Of a DNA stretch of 64,000 nucleotides, positions 33,371 to 42,835 are shown in pieces. How positions within the stretch are numbered: the stretch's first letter is position 1; each line of letters starts with the position of its first letter. A model generated the notes under the pieces. The model was not told where the DNA came from, searched no databases, and saw only the letters and a program-made list of their open reading frames with translations. The translations under genes were made by a program, and so were the position numbers. The DNA is from SIG424 sp045546695 (GTDB lineage: Bacteria > Bacillota > Clostridia > UBA1212 > UBA1255): the NCBI GenBank assembly GCA_045546695.1, contig JAZQDE010000008.1, positions 1-64,000 on the forward strand. The letters are read 5' to 3'.

Positions 33371-33748
33371 ATGCCCGGAAGATACACAAATACAGAACTT
33401 GGTAATATCGGTGAAAATCTTACTTTAGATAAGTATGTATCAATGGGATACAGATTGGTTGCCAGAAACTGGCGATATTCAAAAGTAGGCGAGATAGACC
33501 TGATTCTTTCAAAACAATCGACGCTTGTTATATGTGAAGTTAAAACGAGAACGAGTGGTTTTCCGGAAGTACCGAGCCGCGCAGTCAACAAAGCAAAAAG
33601 ACAAAGAATAATAAAACTTGCAAAGATTTTTGTACTTCAGAATTCACAATTCCGTAATTACAATATCAGATTTGATATTTCTCAGATTCTGATAAATAAA
33701 AACAACATTGCAACGATAGATTTGCTTGAAAATGCATTTTATAATTAA
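33371..33748 (+). CDS. yraN: YraN family (UPF0102) nuclease-like protein
   Basis: The 125-residue protein is a predicted PD-(D/E)XK nuclease of Holliday-junction resolvase type. LGNIGENLTLDKYVSMGY starts the fold, and GEIDLILSKQSTLVICEVKTR supplies the E-I-D and E-V-K residues. It follows rplS, a common arrangement in Firmicutes. It lies after the rplS terminator and has no clear ribosome site, so expression is probably low. The biological role of YraN is still poorly known. Confidence 0.9.
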   Translation: MPGRYTNTELGNIGENLTLDKYVSMGYRLVARNWRYSKVGEIDLILSKQSTLVICEVKTRTSGFPEVPSRAVNKAKRQRIIKLAKIFVLQNSQFRNYNIRFDISQILINKNNIATIDLLENAFYN

Positions 33749-33758
33749 AAATCTTTAG

Positions 33759-33806
33759 TTGCTTTTCACCTGTATTTATGTTAAAAATGAAACAGCAATT
33801 TTTTTA
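33759..33806 (+). terminator. Probable terminator after yraN
   Basis: TTGCTTTTCA (33759-33768) pairs with TGAAACAGCAA (33788-33798), with one bulged base, followed by a T7 run. It ends only a few bases before the next ribosome site. Confidence 0.55.
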
Positions 33807-33816
33807 GGAGCGCAAT

Positions 33817-35379
33817 ATGAATATCAAAAAAATATTAGCATTGGTTTTAGCAGTTATGATTATTTGTACTTTATTTGCATGTGGAAACGATGAAAACAAG
33901 CCCAGCCCAGAACCGGAGGCAACAATTACGCCTTTGCCGGAGCCGACAGCTCTTCCTACACTTGAGCCTCAGCCCGACATTACAGATCCCGGCGAGCTCG
34001 TTGAATATACCGTATCACGCACGATTTCATCAAATATGGTTGTTCAAAGAAATGCATATTTCAATGTATTTGGTTGGTCTGAAAACAAAGGCGGCATTAT
34101 TTATGCAGAATTTATGGGTGAAAAGCGCTACGCTGTTATAGATGATAACGGCGAGTGGTGCATTCAGTTCTCGTCACATGAAGCTACATGCGATGCACAG
34201 ACTCTGAAGATTTATCCGACAAATGGTGAAGTTACTGAATATACAGATATTCTCGTCGGTGACGTATGGGTTATATCAGGACAATCCAACGCAGAACTGA
34301 CATTTTCATCAACTGTGTCTAAAACACCTGAATACAAAGACGAGATAAGCAAAGATGACAATATCAGAATTTTCACACAGACAAGAATAGGTGTTCTGAA
34401 TGTTCAGAACAAAATTGATATATCAGTTCCTCAGGCAGACGTAGTCACACGTGGATGGAAATGGCAAAGGACAACACTTGGTTCTGTAAATCCTTTTTCG
34501 GCACTTGGATATTACTTTGTAAAAGAACTCAGCAAAATTGTTACTGACGTTCCGCTTGGCGTTATTATGGCAGCTGCCGGTGGAGCAACATTACATGAAC
34601 TTATGCCTGTTGAACTCGCAAAAGAATGTGGATTTTCAACAGGTCCTACAGTTCCGAACGGCGGTTTTTATAATACTCTTTTGCATCCTTTTACAAGAAA
34701 TTCCATTACAGGTATGATTTACTACCAGGGCGAGAGCGAATCCAATGCAAATCAATACAAGAAATATGCTAACAATCTTAAATTGACTGTTGAAGCATAC
34801 AGAGAAGCATGGGGCGTTAATTTCCCGTTCATCAACGTTCAGCTCGCAACTCACAGGGGCGACAGTTATGCTCATTGGCCACAGCTTATGAATTTGCGTA
34901 TGGAACAGTATAATGCATACAAGATGATTGACAACTCATACATTGTTACGTCTATGGATCAGGATTTCAAAAAAGGCGATCCTGACTGGGCACATCCATA
35001 TTACAAACTTGAACTCGGCCGCAGAGCTGCAACGATTGCCGCAAGTGCTATATATGAAAAGCTTGATGCAGAATATGCATTCTGCCCGGAACCATGCAAT
35101 ATAAAATGGGAAGGCGAATCAGTTCTTATTGAGTTCAAATATGTCGGTGACGGACTCAAATTATTGGACGGCGATGAGCTTTGTGGCTTCCAGGTTTATG
35201 ATGAATTGGGAATTACATATTGTGATGCAGAGATTATAGATAAAAACACTGTTAAAATAACTGCAGATTTTGAAATAATCGGAATTGCATACGCTATGGA
35301 ACATAATGCTTCACTCGATAAGGCAAATCTCGGAAACAGCATAGATTATCCGGCTCCGGCGTTTGAAATTATGAAATAA
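33817..35379 (+). CDS. Sialate O-acetylesterase-like SGNH lipoprotein
   Basis: The 520-residue protein has a lipoprotein signal (LFAC, C22), a Pro/Glu/Thr-rich linker (about 28-65), then a sialate O-acetylesterase-type SGNH domain. GDVWVISGQSNAEL carries the nucleophile Ser near 155, GMIYYQGESESN is near 299-310, and DPDWAHPYYK provides the Asp-His pair near 390. A beta-sandwich C-terminus follows (WEGESVLIEFKYVGDG). It should be anchored outside the cell and remove acetyl groups from sialic acid or other sugars. AGGAG precedes the ATG. Confidence 0.88.
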   Translation: MNIKKILALVLAVMIICTLFACGNDENKPSPEPEATITPLPEPTALPTLEPQPDITDPGELVEYTVSRTISSNMVVQRNAYFNVFGWSENKGGIIYAEFMGEKRYAVIDDNGEWCIQFSSHEATCDAQTLKIYPTNGEVTEYTDILVGDVWVISGQSNAELTFSSTVSKTPEYKDEISKDDNIRIFTQTRIGVLNVQNKIDISVPQADVVTRGWKWQRTTLGSVNPFSALGYYFVKELSKIVTDVPLGVIMAAAGGATLHELMPVELAKECGFSTGPTVPNGGFYNTLLHPFTRNSITGMIYYQGESESNANQYKKYANNLKLTVEAYREAWGVNFPFINVQLATHRGDSYAHWPQLMNLRMEQYNAYKMIDNSYIVTSMDQDFKKGDPDWAHPYYKLELGRRAATIAASAIYEKLDAEYAFCPEPCNIKWEGESVLIEFKYVGDGLKLLDGDELCGFQVYDELGITYCDAEIIDKNTVKITADFEIIGIAYAMEHNASLDKANLGNSIDYPAPAFEIMK

Positions 35380-35481
35380 CAACAGAATTTTATATTTAAA
35401 GGCTCTTATTTAATACTTTACTTTTTCACAGAATTAATCTATACTAAGTGGAATTTTATATATTAAAGGGAGCCTTTTTTT

Positions 35482-36765
35482 ATGTGCTATAATAATCTGT
35501 CAAAAGAAGAATTACAAAAAGAACTTGATGTTCAGCTTAAACGTTATTCTGAATATAAAGCAAAGAATCTCAATTATGATATAACAAGAGGTAAGCCTTC
35601 AGTAGAACAGCTTCAGTTATCTCTTGATATTTTAAATACAGAATATATCGGTGATTGTAAATCAGACGGTATTGATTGTCGTAACTACGGTCAACTTGAA
35701 GGTATCCCACAAATCCGCAGATTTTTCGCGTGTGTACTTGGTACAAAAGAGGAGAACGTTATTGCGGGTGGTAATTCAAGTCTTAATATGATGTATGACA
35801 TTATCGCAGATTATATGCTTTTCGGTACAGAATCAAGCGATAAACCCTGGTTCAAATACGACAAAATTAAATTCCTTTGTCCTGTACCGGGTTATGACAG
35901 ACATTTCACTATCTGTGAAAAAATGGGTATCGAAATGATACCAATCCCAATGGTTTATGAGCCAAGTAATAAGATTGGTCCTGATATGGATATGATTGAA
36001 GAACTTGTTGCAAATGATCCTACAATTAAGGGAATGTGGTCCGTTCCAAAATATAGCAATCCTACAGGTATTACATATGCAGACGACGTTGTAAGACGTC
36101 TTGCTTCAATGAAATGTGCTGCTCACGATTTCAAAATTTTCTGGGATGATGCGTATGCAGTTCATTTTCTTGAAGGAGAGCCTGACAAGATTCTCAGCCT
36201 GATCGATGAATGTGAAAAGGCAGGTAACCCTGACAGAGCAATCTGCATTACATCCACTTCAAAAATAACATTCCCGGGTGGCGGTGTTGCTGCAATCGCA
36301 GGTAGTCTTAATACTGTAAATTATATTAAAAAATGTTTCACAACACAGACAATCGGTCCGGATAAATTAAATCAATTGAGACATATTAATTATATTAAAG
36401 ATTATCCGAGCCTTATGGAACATATGGCAAAGCATGCAAAAATCCTTGCTCCTAAGTTCAAGGCTGTTATTGACGTTCTTGAAGAAGAAGTAAAAGATTG
36501 CAATGCATTTACATTTACAAAACCTACAGGCGGATACTTTATAAGCGTTGATATGATGGTAGAAGGTGCTGCAAGAGCGGTTGGTCTTGCAAAAGAATGT
36601 GGTGTTGCATTTACACCGGCAGGTTCTACGTATCCTTACAGAAAGAACAACACAAATATCCGTGTTGCACCGTCATTCCCGCCGGTTGAACAGATTCCGG
36701 ATGCTATCAGAGTTCTTAGTATATGTATGAAGATTGCAACGCTTGAAAAATTATTGGAAATATAA
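35482..36765 (+). CDS. PLP-dependent aminotransferase, class I/II (subgroup Ic-like)
   Basis: The 427-residue protein has the class I fold with PLP-binding TSTSKITFPGGG (Lys near 260), YDITRGKPS, NYGQLEGIPQIRRFF, AGGNSSLNMMYDI and the C-terminal NIRVAPSFPP carrying the carboxylate-binding Arg. These match the aspartate aminotransferase subgroup Ic (PF12897) common in Clostridia. It probably interconverts aspartate and oxaloacetate. AAAGGGAG precedes the ATG. An 8-bp inverted repeat links 35398-35405 with the ribosome site. Confidence 0.9.
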   Translation: MCYNNLSKEELQKELDVQLKRYSEYKAKNLNYDITRGKPSVEQLQLSLDILNTEYIGDCKSDGIDCRNYGQLEGIPQIRRFFACVLGTKEENVIAGGNSSLNMMYDIIADYMLFGTESSDKPWFKYDKIKFLCPVPGYDRHFTICEKMGIEMIPIPMVYEPSNKIGPDMDMIEELVANDPTIKGMWSVPKYSNPTGITYADDVVRRLASMKCAAHDFKIFWDDAYAVHFLEGEPDKILSLIDECEKAGNPDRAICITSTSKITFPGGGVAAIAGSLNTVNYIKKCFTTQTIGPDKLNQLRHINYIKDYPSLMEHMAKHAKILAPKFKAVIDVLEEEVKDCNAFTFTKPTGGYFISVDMMVEGAARAVGLAKECGVAFTPAGSTYPYRKNNTNIRVAPSFPPVEQIPDAIRVLSICMKIATLEKLLEI

Positions 36766-36819
36766 TTGATTCGTTGTATAATAAATATAATTTATAATCG
36801 TTTTTAGGAAGGTGCTACA

Positions 36820-38223
36820 ATGTCAGAAATTAACGTAGAGTTTAAAAGAGAATCCTCATGGAATACAATGACAGAAGAGACAAAAGCAGCTGTATATGCT
36901 CACGCAGAAGGTTATATGAAGTTCCTTGATGCAGCAAAGACAGAAAGAGAATCTGTTGACGTTCTTATAGAAGGAGCAAAAGCAGCCGGTTTTGTTGATT
37001 TTGAAGATATAATTAAATCAGGTAAGAAGCTTGTTCCCGGTGATAAGATTTATTGGAACAACCGCGGCAAGGCATGCATGCTCGCAATCATTGGTAAAGA
37101 CGATCCTGTAAACGGTCTTAATATGGTAGGCGCTCACGTTGATGCACCGAGATTCGATTTCAAACCAAATCCGATTTACGAGGATAAAGATTTTTGCTAT
37201 GCAAAGACACATTACTATGGTGGTATTAAGAAGTATCAATGGGTTGCAATTCCTCTTGCTATACATGGTGTTATCAGAGACAATGATGGTAAATGGATAA
37301 AGATTGCAATTGGCGAAGATGACGCTGATCCGTGCTTTGTTATTACAGATCTGCTTCCACATCTTGCATATGAACAGGTTGACCGCAAGGCATCGGATGT
37401 TATGATTGCTGAAAATATGAATCTTCTTTTAGGCTCAATCCCATATACAGTTGGCGAAGAAGATAAAAAATCAGTCAAGACTGCTATCCTTACTTTGCTT
37501 AATCAGAAATATGGTATTACAGAAAAAAGCTTTAACTTTGCTGAATTACAGATAGTACCTGCTTTCAAAGCACGTCATATTGGCTTTGACAGCTCACTTA
37601 TCGGCGCATATGCACAAGACGACAGAGTATGTTCATACGCAGCATACAAAGCACTTCTTGACCTTGAGGAGATTCCTCAGAAGACTGCTGCATGTTACTT
37701 TTCAGACAGAGAAGAGATTGGCAGCGTAGGCAATACAGGTGCCCGCGCAAACTGGCTTGAAAACTTTACTCTTGAGCTTTGCAATGCAACTTCAGGCGGG
37801 GATATGGTTTCATGCAGAAGACTTATGAGAAACACAAAATTCCTTTCTGCAGACGTTACTGCAGGATTCGATCCTCTTTACGCAGATGTATATGATACAC
37901 TCAACGTAGCATATCTCGGAAAAGGTATTGCACTTGAAAAATATACAGGTCACAGAGGTAAATCAAGCGCAAGCGAAGCATCATGCGAATTTATCGAAGA
38001 TGTTACAAATGCATTTGAAAAGGAAAATATCCCATGGCAGATTACTGAAATGGGCAAACAGGATAAAGGTGGCGGTGGTACAATCGCACAGTATATGACA
38101 GATCTTGGCATGGATGTTGTTGACTGTGGTGTACCGGTATTATCAATGCACGCTCCTTTCGAAGTAACATCCAAAGCTGACGTTTATTGGACATATCGTG
38201 CTTATAAGGCATTTATGTCATAA
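36820..38223 (+). CDS. M18 family aminopeptidase
   Basis: The 467-residue protein is a tetrahedral-type zinc aminopeptidase. GAHVDAPR (about 104-111) has the first metal His and Asp, AYAQDDRVCSY the bridging Asp, SDREEIGSVG the catalytic Glu pair, and SMHAPFEVTSKAD the last His. KGGGGTIAQY is typical of the ApeA/LapA branch. It should act in the cytoplasm on N-terminal residues of peptides. AGGAAGGTG precedes the ATG. It lies downstream of the aminotransferase, but an AT-rich promoter-like region separates them. Confidence 0.93.
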   Translation: MSEINVEFKRESSWNTMTEETKAAVYAHAEGYMKFLDAAKTERESVDVLIEGAKAAGFVDFEDIIKSGKKLVPGDKIYWNNRGKACMLAIIGKDDPVNGLNMVGAHVDAPRFDFKPNPIYEDKDFCYAKTHYYGGIKKYQWVAIPLAIHGVIRDNDGKWIKIAIGEDDADPCFVITDLLPHLAYEQVDRKASDVMIAENMNLLLGSIPYTVGEEDKKSVKTAILTLLNQKYGITEKSFNFAELQIVPAFKARHIGFDSSLIGAYAQDDRVCSYAAYKALLDLEEIPQKTAACYFSDREEIGSVGNTGARANWLENFTLELCNATSGGDMVSCRRLMRNTKFLSADVTAGFDPLYADVYDTLNVAYLGKGIALEKYTGHRGKSSASEASCEFIEDVTNAFEKENIPWQITEMGKQDKGGGGTIAQYMTDLGMDVVDCGVPVLSMHAPFEVTSKADVYWTYRAYKAFMS

Positions 38224-38259
38224 TACAACTGTCTGTCATACGTAGGAGGTTTTTGTTTA

Positions 38260-39279
38260 ATGGATAATTTAAGACGTTTTATAATTGTTGTGTCTTTAAT
38301 TCTGCTTTTCACGTTTGGTATCTGCGGATATTTTCTTGCATCATCATTCCATGAAAGCACTGAAAAGACACATACAGAAAATCTTATTATAGATTTACCA
38401 ACGTTTGATCCGAATTCACAGACAACTGAAGAAACAAAAACCTTTTACAACAATATATTGATAATCATCGGAGATAAGGATAAGCCGGAGACAGAACTTC
38501 TTATGCTTATGAATATTGACTCTACAACGTCAAATATCAATATTACGTATATTCCAAAAGATATCAGATACGTTAATTACAGAGAAAATACAATATCTAC
38601 GATTGGCAGTATTATGAATTCAAGAATAGCTATGTTCCCGGCGCTTGATGCAATACGTATATATGAATCAATACTTGATTTGTCCATACCGTATTTTATT
38701 TATTTCACAGAGGAAAACTTCCTTGAATTTATGCATACGTTTGCTGTAAATGGTATTAATTTCAACATACCGGTTGATATGTTTTACCAGGATGATTATT
38801 ACAACATCAATCTCACAAAAGGCACGTCAATTATAAAGAAAGATCAGATTCTTCAACTTATTCAATTCTATAAAACAGTTGATAATACGTATAACGGCGA
38901 TCTTTTACAGTATTACGACGGTTCTGATGCAAAACGAATTGAAATGAGCCGACAGTTCTTTGATGCGTTTATGCAGCAGACTTTTATCAATCCGACGAAT
39001 GAATATTTCAAGTTGAGATTTTACGATGCCTTTTTACCATTTTTATCAAAATGTGAGACAAACATTTCACAGGAAATACTTTCAATAATTGCACCTGTTT
39101 TCTCAACTGTTCAGGATTCAAATATCAGATATTTTACACTGACAGGCGAGGAGCATTTCACAGATAAAATGTATATTTTATTTGATCCTGACAGCGATGG
39201 TTCATTTGTTAACATGTCAGATGGCAGCAAAATGACTGCAACAGCAGGCTGGAAAACATATTTCCCATCAAATTCTTAA
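38260..39279 (+). CDS. Divergent LytR-CpsA-Psr (LCP)-like protein
   Basis: The 339-residue protein has an N-terminal membrane anchor (about 6-28) and a domain following the LCP plan: NILIIIGDKDKPETELLMLM, INITYIPKDIRY, a middle block ending IYFTEENFLEFMHTF, then INFNIPVDMFYQDDYY and GTSIIKKDQILQLIQF. The usual LCP catalytic features appear changed: the sDt motif reads TELL, PRD reads PKD, and the late Arg pair is missing. It may have lost phosphotransferase activity or use another chemistry. It is followed 5 bases later by a recombinase gene. The family call is based on pattern only. Confidence 0.6.
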   Translation: MDNLRRFIIVVSLILLFTFGICGYFLASSFHESTEKTHTENLIIDLPTFDPNSQTTEETKTFYNNILIIIGDKDKPETELLMLMNIDSTTSNINITYIPKDIRYVNYRENTISTIGSIMNSRIAMFPALDAIRIYESILDLSIPYFIYFTEENFLEFMHTFAVNGINFNIPVDMFYQDDYYNINLTKGTSIIKKDQILQLIQFYKTVDNTYNGDLLQYYDGSDAKRIEMSRQFFDAFMQQTFINPTNEYFKLRFYDAFLPFLSKCETNISQEILSIIAPVFSTVQDSNIRYFTLTGEEHFTDKMYILFDPDSDGSFVNMSDGSKMTATAGWKTYFPSNS

Positions 39280-39284
39280 AATGT

Positions 39285-40262
39285 ATGAAAGAAGATAACA
39301 ATACATACAAATTACCATATTTTGGAGAAGATTTCCTTGTATATATGGAAACTATTCTTGGAAAGTCCAAAAATACCGTACATGAATACAGGTATGATCT
39401 TGTTATGTTCTTCAGATTTCTTAAAGTAAGATTCAATTTAGTTGCAAAAGACCGTGAATTTGAAGATATTGATGTTTCAGACGTAGAACTTGATATAATC
39501 AGACGTGTAAAGCTTACTGATTTGTATGCTTTTCTTAATTATATCAGCCGTGACAGGCAAGATGGACCTGCAACAAGAGCTCGTAAAGTAGCTGCACTCA
39601 GGTCTTTTTTCAAATACGCTTGTAGCAAGGCGTCTTTAATTGATGAAAATCCTGCAATTGAACTTGAATCTCCTAAAATCACTAAAAAGCTTCCTAAATA
39701 TCTTGAGATAGAAGAGAGTATCCAGTTACTGGACAGTGTTGACGGCGATTTTGTTGAACGTGATTATTGTATTCTTACTTTATTTTTAAATTGCGGAATG
39801 CGTCTGTCTGAACTTGTTTCAATAAATGTTGCTGATATCAGGGAGGATACTTTGACAGTAGTTGGTAAAGGTGCAAAGGAAAGGACCATTTATCTTAACG
39901 ATGCGTGTCTTGAGGCTATCAATAGCTATCTTGCCGTAAGACCTGACATTACAGAAACAAGCGGAAAACAACCACTTTTTGTCAGCAAATTCAAGAAGAG
40001 AATCAGTAATAAAACGGTTCAATACACTGTAAAAAAATATATAAAACGTGCCGGGCTCGATCCGACAAAATATTCCACACATAAATTAAGACATACTGCT
40101 GCAACGCTTATGTACACGCATGGCGAAGTAGATATAAGAACACTTCAGGAAATACTTGGACACGAGAGCGTCGCAACTACTGAGATTTATACGCATATAA
40201 ACAATTCAAAGCTCAAAGATGCGGTTAGTAAAAATCCGCTTGCAGGACATAAAAAGAATTAA
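39285..40262 (+). CDS. Tyrosine recombinase XerC/XerD-like
   Basis: The 325-residue protein has the N-terminal SAM-like DNA-binding domain (about 10-110) and a catalytic domain with Arg in CGMRLSEL (near R173), Lys in VVGKGAKERTI, HKLRH (H266, R269), His in LGHES and the Tyr nucleophile in TEIYTHIN. Length and motifs fit host Xer recombinases that resolve chromosome dimers rather than phage integrases. No inserted element adjoins it. It follows the LCP-like gene with almost no gap. Confidence 0.93.
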   Translation: MKEDNNTYKLPYFGEDFLVYMETILGKSKNTVHEYRYDLVMFFRFLKVRFNLVAKDREFEDIDVSDVELDIIRRVKLTDLYAFLNYISRDRQDGPATRARKVAALRSFFKYACSKASLIDENPAIELESPKITKKLPKYLEIEESIQLLDSVDGDFVERDYCILTLFLNCGMRLSELVSINVADIREDTLTVVGKGAKERTIYLNDACLEAINSYLAVRPDITETSGKQPLFVSKFKKRISNKTVQYTVKKYIKRAGLDPTKYSTHKLRHTAATLMYTHGEVDIRTLQEILGHESVATTEIYTHINNSKLKDAVSKNPLAGHKKN

Positions 40263-40285
40263 TTTTGATATAGAGGAGTATTTAT

Positions 40286-42721
40286 ATGAAAAAACTTCAC
40301 CTTATTTGCAATTCTCATCTTGATCCCGTATGGCAATGGGATTGGGACGAAGGCGCTGCTGCGGCACTGGCTACTTTTTACAGTGCAGTCCGTCTTGCTG
40401 ATAAATATGATTATATTTTTTGCCATAATGAAGTAATTCTCTACGAGTATATTGAACGATTTGATCCCGCTTTATTTAATGAAATTGCCGGTCTCGTCAA
40501 AGAAGGTAAATGGCATATTATGGGAGGTTGGTATGATCAGCCGGACTGCCTTGTACCATCCGGAGAGTCTTTTATCCGTCAGATATCGCTCGGCAAAGAA
40601 TACTTCAAAGAGAAGTTCGATACATATCCAAAAACTGCAATTAATTTTGATTCCTTTGGTCATACTAAAGGACTTCCGCAGATTCTTAAAAAATGCGGCT
40701 TTGAATCATACGTTTTCTGTCGTCCACTTAAATGGTTTGACTGGTTTAAACCACTTCCACACGGTCCGTTTACCTGGGAAGGGTATGACGGCAGCAAGAT
40801 TATGGCTCTTCGTCAGGAAGATATGGAAATTTATTGTAATCAGCCCGGACAGGCCAAAGACAGCATAATCCGTAAGGCGGGTTTTTACGAAAATGACAAA
40901 GAAGATGATATTATCATTCTCTGGGGCGTTGGCAATCACGGTGGCATAAATTCGGCAAAGGATTTAGATGACATTATCACTTTGACTGATGAAAAGAAGG
41001 GAACATGGGAAATTGTACATTCCACACCCGATGATTATTTCAATGCAATTACTCCTACGCAAGACTTTTCAGACGAAATAATCGCATTTATCAAATCATA
41101 TTCATCTGCAAACGCAATCAAACTTGCTCATGACAGGCTTGAAAACGCAATATATCGTGCCGAAAGATTCTTATCAATGCTCGGAATTGCAGGTATATAC
41201 GAATATAACAAAGAAGTATTCAAGAATGCTGAACGCATTTTGTGCCAGATTGAATTCCACGACGTACTGTCAGGCACATCAATTAAAACAGGTACTGATT
41301 CATCAATTGAAAAAGCGATGTCAGCTATACAGCAAGTAAATGCTGAGTTCTATAACGGATATTTCAGATTCAGCGGAATGCTGCCAAAAGCAAAAGACGG
41401 CGACGATTGCTTTGTTGTACTTAACCCTCATCCATACGAGGTGACAACTGTTGTTGAAACAGAGCTTTTTGAACCCAGTCCTAACAATTTTGAGTTTAAT
41501 ATGTATGATTCAAATAATAATCCTGTTGATTGTCAGGTAATATTGGAAGAATCAATTATTAATATGACGCGCAGAGTCCGTCTGATTTATAAATACACGT
41601 ATCCAGCAATGTCTGTAACACAATTTGGTATACATTCAAAAATTGTAGATTACAAAACAGAGCGGTTTACGGGCGACAATTCAGATGAAGATATAATCTT
41701 AAAAGACAAATACAAGCAGATAAAGATCAGCCGTGAAACAGGTCTGATTGAAAGTTATGTCAGCAATGGCACTGAATATGCTCACAGCGGTCTTTTTTCA
41801 CCCGTGATGTTTGATGATAACGAAGATCCATGGGGATGGAGATTAAATAAACTCGGTGAAAATTATCGCAATATGCCACTTGATAAATCCGGTAAAGGTT
41901 TATTTGAAAATCTGAAAGGCGTGACTGTTTTAGAAAACGGTCCACTGCTCACACAAGTTGAATCATTATTTACTTTGGATGAATCACATGTTGTTGTAAA
42001 TTACAAATTTTACCATGATTTGCCATATATTGATGTAAATATTCACGTAATTTGGAACAGCAAATGTAAAGGTCTTAAAATTCAATTGCCACTTAATGGC
42101 AAACGAGGATTTTTCACCCAGGCTGCTTTTGGTACACAATATAATAAGAATGATGGCGATGAAAAGCCCGGAAACAGATTTGTCGGCGTTGAAAACGGTG
42201 AAAAAGCATTTGTTGTTTACAACAGAAGCGGAATTCATTCATATTCAATGCTGGGAAGAGATTTGTATCTGACGCTACTTAATGGTTCTGCATATTGTGC
42301 GCACCCGACAGATCCCGGCACGCCGATTATCAAAGACAACACGCGTTATACAGGTTTTATTGAAATTGGCACACATGATTTTCAGTTACGGATTGGCACT
42401 AATGATGTATGTGAATGTGAAAAAACAGCACAGCAATTCAATCAGCCTTTATACAGCGTCCTGACGTTCCCGCACGGCAATTCAACTCCGCCGGAGAAAA
42501 TTATCACACTGTCGAACGAAAACGTCGTAATCAGTGCATTCAAGCGCAGAAATAACGGTACGTACGTTATAAGGCTCCATAACAATTATAAAGCATCCAC
42601 ATCTACAACGATTAATATTAACGGAATATCAAAAGAAATTAAATTTAAAAAATATGGATTCAGGACGTTTATATACAACGGAAAGACAATACGCGAGTCA
42701 AAAGATGCGGCTTTATATTGA
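40286..42721 (+). CDS. GH38 alpha-mannosidase
   Basis: The 811-residue protein is a family 38 glycoside hydrolase. HLICNSHLDPVWQWDWDEG gives zinc residues H11 and D13, and INFDSFGHTKGLPQIL contains the nucleophile Asp (D122). VFCRPLKWFDWFKP and EFHDVLSGTSI are also typical. The second half forms the beta-rich mannosidase domains. There is no signal peptide, so it acts on imported or internal mannosides. GAGGAG lies before the ATG. Together with the symporter, sulfatase and acetylesterase it suggests use of host N-glycan or mucin fragments. Confidence 0.94.
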   Translation: MKKLHLICNSHLDPVWQWDWDEGAAAALATFYSAVRLADKYDYIFCHNEVILYEYIERFDPALFNEIAGLVKEGKWHIMGGWYDQPDCLVPSGESFIRQISLGKEYFKEKFDTYPKTAINFDSFGHTKGLPQILKKCGFESYVFCRPLKWFDWFKPLPHGPFTWEGYDGSKIMALRQEDMEIYCNQPGQAKDSIIRKAGFYENDKEDDIIILWGVGNHGGINSAKDLDDIITLTDEKKGTWEIVHSTPDDYFNAITPTQDFSDEIIAFIKSYSSANAIKLAHDRLENAIYRAERFLSMLGIAGIYEYNKEVFKNAERILCQIEFHDVLSGTSIKTGTDSSIEKAMSAIQQVNAEFYNGYFRFSGMLPKAKDGDDCFVVLNPHPYEVTTVVETELFEPSPNNFEFNMYDSNNNPVDCQVILEESIINMTRRVRLIYKYTYPAMSVTQFGIHSKIVDYKTERFTGDNSDEDIILKDKYKQIKISRETGLIESYVSNGTEYAHSGLFSPVMFDDNEDPWGWRLNKLGENYRNMPLDKSGKGLFENLKGVTVLENGPLLTQVESLFTLDESHVVVNYKFYHDLPYIDVNIHVIWNSKCKGLKIQLPLNGKRGFFTQAAFGTQYNKNDGDEKPGNRFVGVENGEKAFVVYNRSGIHSYSMLGRDLYLTLLNGSAYCAHPTDPGTPIIKDNTRYTGFIEIGTHDFQLRIGTNDVCECEKTAQQFNQPLYSVLTFPHGNSTPPEKIITLSNENVVISAFKRRNNGTYVIRLHNNYKASTSTTININGISKEIKFKKYGFRTFIYNGKTIRESKDAALY

Positions 42722-42766
42722 TACTGCCAATTAATGTAAACAATGCGTAAAATAACTCATACGTTA

Positions 42767-42795
42767 TTGATTTATTAAAATTAAATCTGTATAAT
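42767..42795 (+). promoter_or_regulatory. Promoter of glyA
   Basis: TTGATT (42767-42772), a 17-base spacer and TATAAT (42790-42795) lie about 40 bases upstream of the glyA ATG. Confidence 0.8.
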
Positions 42796-42835
42796 ACTGA
42801 TTTGGTTTTATACTAATTTTAACCGGAGGTAAACA

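Noticed and set aside
39285..40262. Phage or island integrase
   Set aside because: Length, motifs and host-type neighbours fit a chromosomal Xer recombinase, and no attachment repeats adjoin it.
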